A stretch of 64,000 nucleotides of DNA. It comes from Desmodesmus armatus. Lineage: Eukaryota > Chlorophyta > Chlorophyceae > Sphaeropleales > Scenedesmaceae. Below the pieces are notes generated by a model. The model saw only the letters and a program-made list of their open reading frames with translations. It did not search any database and had not been told where the DNA came from. Both the position numbers and the translations under genes were made by a program. Of the stretch, positions 49,083 through 64,000 are shown piece by piece. The stretch spans positions 1 to 64,000 of the forward strand of contig VIIQ02000122.1 in NCBI GenBank assembly GCA_007449985.2. The letters are read 5' to 3'. Within the stretch, counting starts at the first letter, position 1, and each line of letters starts with the position of its first letter.

Positions 49083-49149
49083 TAACGCCTGTAACACCTT
49101 CAATACCTTCAATCTTTCAGGTCCACTACTTGCCTTGCAACAGCGACAA
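49083..49149. repeat. 67-bp repeat, copy 2
   Basis: Same 67 bases as 48352-48418. Here it continues into unrelated sequence (AGTTACTTATCTCGTAG) instead of the 221-bp repeat. Confidence 0.9.
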
Positions 49150-49498
49150 AGTTACTTATCTCGTAGTCAGACCGTCGACCTCAACAACGCTGGGTTCGTC
49201 TGCTGCGAGCGGGCGTATCAAGACTTGAATATGCCTTCCATTGCGTTCAGGATGCGTGCACGAGCCAGGAGACCCCCATTCAGGGCAGCAAACATGGATC
49301 CATGTGGAAGCAGCAGAATGGTCTGTGAGCAGTACTGTACATGGGGAACTGAGGCTTCAAGGACACCATTTTGGCAGATATAAGTCGTAATGAGTGTAAG
49401 TGAGAGGCATCAGGTGTGCTCATGCGCGAAGAGCACCACAACAGCAGTAGAGCAGAACACGATGCACCAACAAACCATGTGCACATACAGGTGTGACA

Positions 49499-49503
49499 TT
49501 ACA
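49499..49503 (-). terminator. TGTAA polyadenylation signal (minus strand)
   Basis: TTACA on the plus strand, i.e. TGTAA on the minus strand, 195 nt downstream of the stop at 49698. Confidence 0.55.
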
Positions 49504-49697
49504 TCCCTTATTGCCACACCCAACATGTAATCCAGATGCATCCTTGCACCCAAATCAGCAGCAAAATCCACACCGACTTCCATCCGCCTGTGGTTTTAGC
49601 CCCTCTAGCTGCCCGCTGTGCTTATCAAGGGGTGCTCTGTGGACTTTCAGGTGGCTGAACTGCTCCTGCTTGCCAGCACGGACTGCACCCGCTTCCA

Positions 49698-50896
49698 TCA
49701 ATCATCACGTGGTCTGCGCTGCACGATATCTGCCACAATCTCACACAACTGCAGCACTTGAGCTTCCGGCACCTGCACTGGGACTCCATGTGGCATCAGG
49801 TCCAACAGACCTACTGCAGTGTCAGCAAGGCTTCTGCTCTTCATGGAGGGTAGGGAGGTGGACAAGGCATCCAGGAGCGCAGGAAGTAGCTCTGCACAGG
49901 GGTCTGATGCATATGCATCCTTTGCAAGTTTGCTGCTGGTTGCTTTGCAGCTTGCACTGCTGCTGCCAGCTGCACCACTGCTGCCATCAGGCGCAGGCTG
50001 AGGGTCGGGGGTCGCCCCGCTGCTGCGCGCTGAAGAAGCCTTGCTGCTGGGTGCTGATGCTGTCTGTGCGCCTGCTGCTGCTGTCATCGTCGCCACTGCT
50101 GTCGTGTGCTGCTGCTGTGCCAGCTGTACCTGAGTGCCCAAGGCCCAGGTCAGCTTTGACAGCTGCTCAGGGTCTAGCTCGTCCAGCAGCTGTGCAGCAC
50201 GCTGGCAGAGTTTGGCCAGCACTGCTGGGTTGTGCTGGCCAAGGCGGCTGTACCTGCAGAAGTGGGCCAGGGAGGGCAACTTGCATTGACTGCAATGCGC
50301 TTGCGTGTGCACCGTGCAACATGTGCACTCTCAAGTGTCCCGTGGCACGTCTACAATTCCATAGTAAAGTGTGAAACTGTACAGCTTGCACGATGATCAC
50401 CAAGCTGCTCCCACCCCCCGTTGGACTTCCTGGGTCCCGTCAGCACTGCTCACCTGAACACTACTGCGGGCAATGAGATGGCTGAGAGCTTGTGGCCTGC
50501 CTTTTCCAAGCATGTGTCAGCCACTGCCAGCACACTCTCGATCAAGGACTGCTGAGGGGCTGGGTCTTCTGGCTGTACAAACATCAGGTTGTACAGGGTG
50601 CCCAATGCACAGGAGGCATGCAGGGCTGTTAGACGCTTCTTGTGGGCCTGCAGAACTGCTACTAGCTCGGAGATACTTCCAGCTTCCCTCAGTGCGTCTG
50701 CAACAAGGTCCTTGGCACTGGCTCCATGCTTCACGCCATCCCTCCTGCGCTGCTCAGCCTCTTGGTGATACACAGCCTTGCTGTTTGCTGCTGCCCATGA
50801 CGATTCCGAGCTGCGTACAGCTGCGGAAGATAGTTGCTTCTTGCGATCACGAAGGCGTTTCTCCCTGGCATCACGTTTGAGAGTGAGTTGCAGCAT
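49698..50896 (-). CDS. Helical-repeat protein with RAP/OPR-like features (332 aa)
   Basis: Two exons (50896-50454, 50253-49698) join in phase to 332 aa. The basic N-terminus (MLQLTLKRDAREKRLRDRKK) could be an organelle-targeting or RNA-contact region. The body has helical pairs such as SISELVAVLQAHKKRLTALH, LLDELDPEQLSKLTWALGTQ and LPALLDALSTSLPSMKSRSL. The phrase L..LDPEQLSKLTWALG is typical of the repeats upstream of RAP domains and of octotricopeptide-repeat factors, which bind organelle RNAs in green algae. No RAP domain is seen before the stop, so the protein is either short or the true gene continues past an unrecognised intron near 49730. A Ser/Ala-rich insert splits the helices (about 50100-49920). 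TGTAA lies 195 nt downstream. Assignment is by pattern only. Confidence 0.45.
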
Positions 50897-52716
50897 CTTT
50901 CACAGCTATCCGTGCCCGCGTGCGCAGTGAGCAATCAACAATGCCCAGCACGCTGACTTGATTGGACTTACAAACAACATTGAATCGATAGCCAGAAAGG
51001 TGCTCCGCAAGGTTTTTTGTTGGTCAAAGCGTCGGTCAAAGTGCATGACAGCACTGGTGCCTCTGACGGGAAGGGAGAGGGGGGGGACCGGGGAGCTTGC
51101 AAGACACACTCAGGCGCGCATGTGCACATGACACACGTGTTGTCAGCACGGCCCTGCAAGCCGCACGGGGTGTAGCCTACTAGCCCGCTGAGTGGCTCCG
51201 GGCTGGCGAGGCTTAGAGCAAGGCCTTCAAGCCTTGATACTGTCGTCATGCCACGTGCCAGGATGCAGCATGACGTAAACCACCATGCAGGTTTGGCAGT
51301 ATTCTGTACTGGATTGAGCTCATCATGTGGGTCTTGGGGGTTTGGAACATGCATGGTACCGCCTCAACGCTCAGCATTGTGCACATTCCGGCATGCACTG
51401 ATTGCAGATCGCACTGCTGAACTGAAAACCCACGCGCTAGTAGCGGTCAGCAGGCTGCCAGGATATCGATGCTGTACTGCCGACCTTTGCCGCCGCTGGG
51501 TTGTGTGAAGGCCAGCCCCGCTGGCACATACGTTTTCAAGCCAGCACCTGCAAAGTCTGCGCCGACTGGTGACAGTAAGGGTGCGGAGTGGCCTGCCCCT
51601 TTTTTTTGACCTTGAACTTTGAACGCTGAGCACTCACAGCATATGGGACTTGCATGCCACACCTGAGGTGGATCAGTCACTTCCACATTGTAGTAGCATT
51701 TGAATCACACTGTATTACAATCAACTTGGCAAGTTACTCGGTGCCGGGCAGTCACTCAATTGGCGCACTACTAGTGAGTTGGCAACTCTGGCAGCAGCAA
51801 CTCCCAAAACAACTTCAACTTGCAAAGAACAACATGCAATTATTCAACGACCCGCACTGCACAGTGACGGGCAGACATTGCCTCTCATGACATCCCAGCT
51901 GGGTTCACAGCTGGGTTCACAACAACTCACAGGGGCCCATCAAAAAACAAAATGGATAGTGCTGGTGCGAGTGCAAACTTCATTGATGCAGGCGCTGGGT
52001 GCCACAGCTGCAGGTACGACTTCGACAGTCGTACTGCCTGACCTCAGGTCACGTTTGAAGGCAATGGCGTGGCCTACACTGACCCAAGAAGAGGCAGAAG
52101 TGTAGCACCACATCGGTGCATGTGGTCCGCCCAGAACCGCACATCACAATGCTGCTGAAAGCACCGCATGCCTTTCCATCCCACGAGTGATTCCACTGAT
52201 GATCAAACAATCAGCCTCGTGAAGCATTGGTTGCCATGGCCATTCCCACCAGGCTGCAACTCAACATGCACAGACTGTAGTACGGACAACAACAAGTCAT
52301 GCAGCACCATGCACAAGGCCGCCAGCAGAAGCAATGCAATGCAACTCACTGGGCCAGTGGCATGCTTACATTCATCACGATATCCTCATATGGCAGACGA
52401 CTGCCTTGATACACCATGCTGCAGTATCTCTGGCTGGCTGGCATGCAGATTGTGCAGCCTGCAGCGACTGTACACTTATCTCACTGCAGCATCTCAGATG
52501 GCAATCAATGCATCAGTGGTGTGATCACCATCTCAACAAGGTCTCAACCTTGTGACATCATTACCAAGACAAGCAGGCTGGTGAGCGGCATTGGGTTGAT
52601 CTGGCCCACATTGCTGCTGTCCTCCAAAGTCACCGGGTTGCACGCCGTGGGTTGAACCCACGTTGCCATCAGTGCAGCCGTTGCTGCTGCTGAGCCGGTG
52701 TCATCTCAGGGCAGCT
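50897..52716. other. Intergenic; no recognised gene
   Basis: Contains the upstream region of the RAP/OPR-like gene and the 3' UTR of the reductase (52366-52716). A perfect palindrome CGTGGGTTGAACCCACG sits near 52643-52659, just after GCACGC. No exon chain is supported on either strand. Confidence 0.4.
52366..52370 (-). terminator. TGTAA polyadenylation signal of the reductase gene
   Basis: Minus-strand TGTAA, 347 nt downstream of the reductase stop codon. Confidence 0.5.
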
Positions 52717-59917
<7,201 letters not shown>

Positions 59918-61756
59918 TGCAGGGGCTGTTGCTATCTTGCCTTGCTTTGTTCGCACGCAGTGTTACGATACGTTGGTCCGAGCGCGAAGTAACAGAAAGG
60001 TCTTGTACAATGCGACACAATTTCATCTAGCACACCGCCTCTTAGATTAGTCAGGACCTCGTAACGCATGTCGTCATGCGTCGGTCATGGCGGTTACGGC
60101 ACTTATGTGGGATTACGAATGCAGAAAGAAAGCAATATTATCTAATTATTCCATGTGGTTTTGCAAGGCGACATCGCCATCCTTGTGGTCGTGCTAGAGA
60201 CGTCTTTACATCGTCAGGTATGTGTGCCTTCCTTGACCCGGTCCGTGATATCCTGGCTAAGAGAATACATTTACGTGCGCAGTTGATGCATCATTCACCC
60301 CAGTTCGGCAGTATTCCTTCATCTGTCGTCCCTTGGCCAAACACGCACCTGGTGCGAGCTCCTCATATCTACTGCACAGCGCAGCTGAAGAGACCTGTGA
60401 TCTGGCTGAAGCTGGGTAGGCACTGCAAAGCTCATGGTCTGGGTGCTGTCAAAGTGTCACCAATGGACATGGTGTACAGTAACATCCCGGATGGTGGAAG
60501 TTCCACTGGTGCTGCACAACCCTCGGAAGGGAGCGCAGCCGGCAGCGCCAACTTGCAAACTGGTTTACAACTGTATGCACGCAACAACAGTATGCACGCA
60601 ACAGCGGAAACAACTTCGAAATGACTGCATGCGCACAGCAATGAGGCTGGCTCCTTGGCAAGCCCCCGACAGCTATGTCATGCCTTAGGCAAGGCGCAGG
60701 CACCTTTGCATTGTCACCATCAAGCAGAAGCCAACCACCATTGTTGCGCACAACCACAACCAGCTGCGCGACAGTCAGAACATAACACACATGTACGCTG
60801 AGGGTCACAGGTATACCTGTCTGCTGTCTGCCATGCCACCTGCTACTAACTTCAACTGCAATACACAGCCACCATCAGCACACAACCAACAACCACCACA
60901 CACAACCAGCATACAATACTTAAAACAGCTCGCCCCACATCAGCTCCGCCATCTTTTGTACACCAACCAGCAGTTTGCAATACCTTGATACACCCAACTA
61001 AACCACACGGCCATGCTCTATCACTTGCTGACTACACAATTGCGCATGGCCCGTCACTACATGTTGCGGCTGCTGATATGGCTGCCAGCTCAGAGCTTCT
61101 GTGCTGCCGCTCCTCACAGCAGAGCCCCAGTAGCCTGACTCTCCATCATCAACATTTCCGTTGTCACACACAGAGCCCAGCACCTGGCCACATGCAAGTT
61201 TCTCGCACGAGCACAAAGAAAAGGTGTGCCTGACCTCTCACACGTTCACACCAACGCGCGGGCATGCACCAGGCGCAGCAACATTTATTCTGCCGCTGCT
61301 AATCACCGCTTGTTCTGGCTCCTGATGATAGCTGCCAGCTCTGGATGACTCTCCTCGCTGAGACCTTTGGGCACCAGGCTCACACCCCAAACGTTGCCCG
61401 CAGGCTTGCCAGCCTGCACAACAACACCATGGCAAACATTAGTGAGCGAGTTGGATCTTGCAGATCACACCCCACACATTGCCCCCGGGCTTGCCAGCCA
61501 GCCTGCACGCACAACAACACAGCAAACATTAGTGAGCGACTAGATCCTGCAGATCACACCCCAAACGTTGCCCACAGGCTTGCCAGCCCGCACGCACAAC
61601 AGCACAGCGCAACCCAAACAGACTATTGCAGGTAAGGTCATCTGCTCGTGTCAAAATTGCGCTACACTACTCATGCAAGTGCACGAGGAGCACCCACAGA
61701 TACCCCCGGGGCCGCGGGTCGCAACATTTCTCTTGCCTGACACCAGGTCGACACCA
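59918..61756. other. Intergenic; one unexplained minus-strand exon-like segment
   Basis: Upstream region of the reductase and downstream region of the gene at 61757. A minus-strand segment near 60773-60709 reads LVVVVRNNGGWLLLDGDNAK between an AG acceptor and a GT donor and looks coding, but it could not be chained to neighbours. A plus-strand frame at 60076-60624 lacks support. Repeats are listed separately. Confidence 0.35.
61378..61611. repeat. Tandem repeat, ~90-bp units, about 2.5 copies
   Basis: Units run CACACCCCAAACGTTGCCC..AGGCTTGCCAGCC, then CAAACATTAGTGAGCGA..GAT, then repeat. Confidence 0.85.
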
Positions 61757-63857
61757 CTATTGCTGCCAATACATCACCACCAGGTTGGGGACACCCGCCT
61801 GCACGGCGGCGCCAGTCAGATCCTGCCATGCTATGGTAAGGTTGGGACTCTGTACTGTACTGTACTGTACTGTACTGTACTGTACTGTACTGTACTGTAC
61901 TGTCCTGTACTGTAGGGTTAGCTCACAGCAGCAAGTCCCAACAATTCCCGACCAAGTCCGACTTACCTGACTCTCCTGCAGAGTCTCAGCCATCCACTCC
62001 CCGTGCCTGCCAGCCCTTAAGTGCTGCTGTGGGTCCAAGTGGGCTTGCTCAGCATCTGCAAGGCAACACACGGCAAACACACGGTCCCAATAAGGGTTCA
62101 ATCTCCCCTTCCACAACGGCAACTGAACATAGCAGAAGGCTGCAGTGCAGCCGGAGTGGCGTCACACACCACCGGACAGTGGGTGCAGCAGGCCCCCAAC
62201 AAACCTGCAAGCCTTGGTGGGCCCTCATGCCTTTATGATATGGGCGGCTGCGTGCTGCATGAGCGTATCTCATGCTACAGCTGCACCTTGCATCCAGGGC
62301 CTTCCGCAAGTACAGCTCTATCTTGACTAAACTGGAAGAGCACCTGATCAGGGTTTGCAGCAGAGCCACTATGCTGCAGCTACAGTGAACGTCTCCCCCA
62401 ACACCCCAACACTATAGCAAAGCGCCTGGAACTGACAGCAGCAGGCTGTCCCCTCCAGCCTACCTGCATGGTGGGGCATCCGCTGGTAGCCAATCCTACT
62501 GGCATCCATGCTGGGTCCAGGGTCGGGCTGCAGGTGCTGCCACTGCTGCCGTATGCCGCTGCCGGGATGTGCAGCACTGCCGGGGCGCTTCAGCACAGGT
62601 GTCAGCAGCGGACTGCCAGGGGGACTGGGGGTCACACCAGCCAGCTGAATGCTGGCTGCAGCCTACAGGTAGCAATAAGAGCAGTAATAGTGCAGGATGA
62701 GTTGTTGGAATGGATGCACACACATGGTGATAAGGCAAGCTGTGTTTCTGGCACGGAACCAAAAGGCAACTGCAAGCAGTGCATGAGTGTAACAGCATCA
62801 ATACTCAGGTCAATCTGATCCCATTCAACCGTCACCCCATCGCACCCTGCCCTTCAACCAAGCCACCCAGAGGCCTCCCTCACCATTTCCTTGCGTCGTT
62901 TCTCCAGGTGGCTGATGTGTTCAGCCACCTCACGCTCCAACAGCTCACGCAGCAGCTGAGGGGCCTGCAGCAGCAGCAGTAGCAGCAGCAACAGCAGCAG
63001 CAGCAGCACCAAGCAACAAACGCAACACCGAGCAGCAGCAGCAGCAGCAGCACAACATGCCTAAGCGGAGGGTGCCACTGTCGAACTACCACATTGCATC
63101 CCCAAAGGCTGCACAAGGTGGCGGCAGGGGAGAGCCACATGCTGACGATGCAGCAGCCAACCCGAAACAAAATAGATCCCGTCCGTACTTGTGGCATTAC
63201 TAATAAATTTTTCGTGCCCACCCCAAGCACACCTACAGACAGCAAACAGGGCCCCCATAACTGCACAGCGGGTCCTTGCAGCCTGTCATCTGGCCTGTCA
63301 AGCTGGCTTAGTTGCACCCCCACCTGTGGTGGTGGGCCGCCAGGTGCCACATCTTCCTCCGCCACCACCCCTTTCGTAAAAGCCGCCATATCCTGCTCCA
63401 GGGCAGCCACCGCTGCACATGCATGCATGCCTACCCACCAGGGCATACCCAAACACAATCAGAACCACCAGGTAACCCTGTACTAGTCTAGCCTCAGCCT
63501 TCCGGCTTGCAAACCTTCCCCTCACCTGCGGTGGTGGGCCCCCAGGTGCCACATCCTCCTCTGCCACCACCTCTGTCATGAGTGCAGCCATGTCATGCTC
63601 CAAGGCAGCCAGGGCAGCAGCAGGATCGTCTAACTCATAGTAGTGCTGACCACTGGGGGTGACCCTGAATGAGCTTTGGGGGTCGGGTAAGGTACCCTCC
63701 CCATGCTGCTGCTGCTGCTGGCGTGAGCCGCCGCCGCTGCTGGGGCCTGCTTTGGGGGGTAGCGGCGGCAGGGCTGCTGCAGGCTGGTGCTGGTGGTGCT
63801 GTGATGTGACGATAAGACCACCATAGCAGGCGCCACATGACTCAGCAACTGATGTGG
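61757..63857 (-). CDS. Gln-rich protein of unknown function (tentative model)
   Basis: Minus-strand exons that join in phase for most of their length: about 63857-63526 (HYYELDDPAAALAALEHDMA, ending GGPPPQ), 62964-62884 (LLRELLEREVAEHISHLEKR), 62662-62464 (SPPGSPLLTPVLKRPGSAAH), 62326-62287 (KIELYLRKALDA), 62055-61967 (HLDPQQHLRAGRHGEWMAET) and 61822-61757 (ending VVMYWQQ-stop). The junction 62287/62055 is off by one base, so either a splice site is misplaced or there is a small error. The product has an acidic helix, a charged coiled-coil segment and a Pro/Ser-rich middle. The first exon and Met were not found and may lie beyond the window edge. I do not recognise the family. Confidence 0.38.
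61851..61914. repeat. (TGTAC)n pentanucleotide microsatellite
   Basis: About twelve tandem TGTAC units with one substitution (TGTCC), inside the last intron of the tentative gene at 61757-63857. Confidence 0.95.
62969..63055. repeat. CAG/GCA-rich microsatellite
   Basis: Interrupted (CAG)n run in the intron just upstream of the LLRELLEREV exon. Confidence 0.9.
63331..63615 (-). repeat. Tandem partial duplication of an exon end
   Basis: The exon end encoding ALEHDMAALMTEVVAEEDVA (to GGPPPQ and a GT donor, about 63610-63526) recurs at about 63412-63331 as ALEQDMAAFTKGVVAEEDVA with the same GGPPPQ-GT ending. The second copy has an AG in front of it only in the wrong phase, so it may be skipped. 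Confidence 0.8.
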
Positions 63858-64000
63858 TAAAGCAAAGGTGGATGATGAAATGCGCACACTTGGCTGCATG
63901 CAGTCATAAGCAGCAACTGCAGGACCCAAGATCATTTGCATACAAACTGCCGTCACACACGGTCTATGCAACACTCTGTGCAACATCATCATTACACGTG

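Larger units (their letters stand above)
46466..49697. other. Repeat-rich stretch without recognised genes
   Basis: Holds a diverged ~500-bp duplication (46910-47940), the second 221-bp repeat (48417-48637) and two copies of a 67-bp repeat. A tRNA-like GGTTCGAATC motif on the minus strand near 46752-46762 does not fold into a tRNA. No exon with splice support was found. Confidence 0.45.

Noticed and set aside
52643..52659. Palindrome CGTGGGTTGAACCCACG as a tRNA T-arm or regulatory site
   Set aside because: No tRNA fold around it, and no known site of this form that I can name; left as a simple palindrome.
60076..60624. Plus-strand 182-codon frame beside the reductase promoter
   Set aside because: No recognisable motif, no splice context, and a composition like the surrounding non-coding DNA.
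61378..61914. CRISPR-like array of spaced repeats
   Set aside because: Units are adjacent imperfect tandem repeats with no unique spacers, in a eukaryotic genome.

Overview
This window is nuclear DNA from a eukaryote, most likely a chlorophycean green alga. Genes are split into many short exons with GT..AG introns of roughly 100-500 bp. GCA/CAG runs are dense, coding regions encode long Ala/Gln/Ser tracts, and several genes are followed by TGTAA, the poly(A) signal typical of Chlamydomonas-like algae. There are no prokaryotic operons, ribosome binding sites or CRISPR arrays. Gene models were built by hand: splice sites were picked by eye and codon phase was carried across each junction.

Layout. 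316-7625 (-): a decayed, inverted paralog of a large P-loop protein, with one intron swollen by about 2 kb of C/T-only sequence. 9856-11558 (+): the NEDD8-conjugating E2 UBC12, 183 aa. 14844-20694 (-): a 14-exon PLP-dependent tryptophanase. 21256-22889 (+): a partial gene resembling C3orf33/SNase-like OB-fold proteins. 23404-27352 (+): a 974-aa single-pass membrane protein of unknown family. 28767-37886 (+): the intact P-loop protein, about 1,670 aa in 14 exons. 39750-42956 (-): a 635-aa tail-anchored protein resembling the peroxin APEM9/PEX26. 42957-49697: a repeat-rich stretch with no gene I can model. 49698-50896 (-): a helical-repeat protein with RAP/OPR flavour. 52717-59917 (-): a 13-exon NADP-dependent medium-chain dehydrogenase/reductase (2-alkenal reductase type, 372 aa) whose introns hold repeats, a LINE remnant and extra exon copies. 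61757-63857 (-): a Gln-rich protein of unknown function, tentative.

The genes do not form one pathway. They are housekeeping or metabolic genes (neddylation, tryptophan to indole, reactive-carbonyl detoxification, peroxisome import) interleaved with lineage-specific genes. The most unusual feature is the P-loop family. An intact copy and a degenerating copy lie head-to-head about 21 kb apart. Three small exons keep exactly the same length (67, 227 and 248 nt), while the larger exons of the decayed copy carry single-base frameshifts. The protein matches no family I can name and is the best candidate here for something undescribed.
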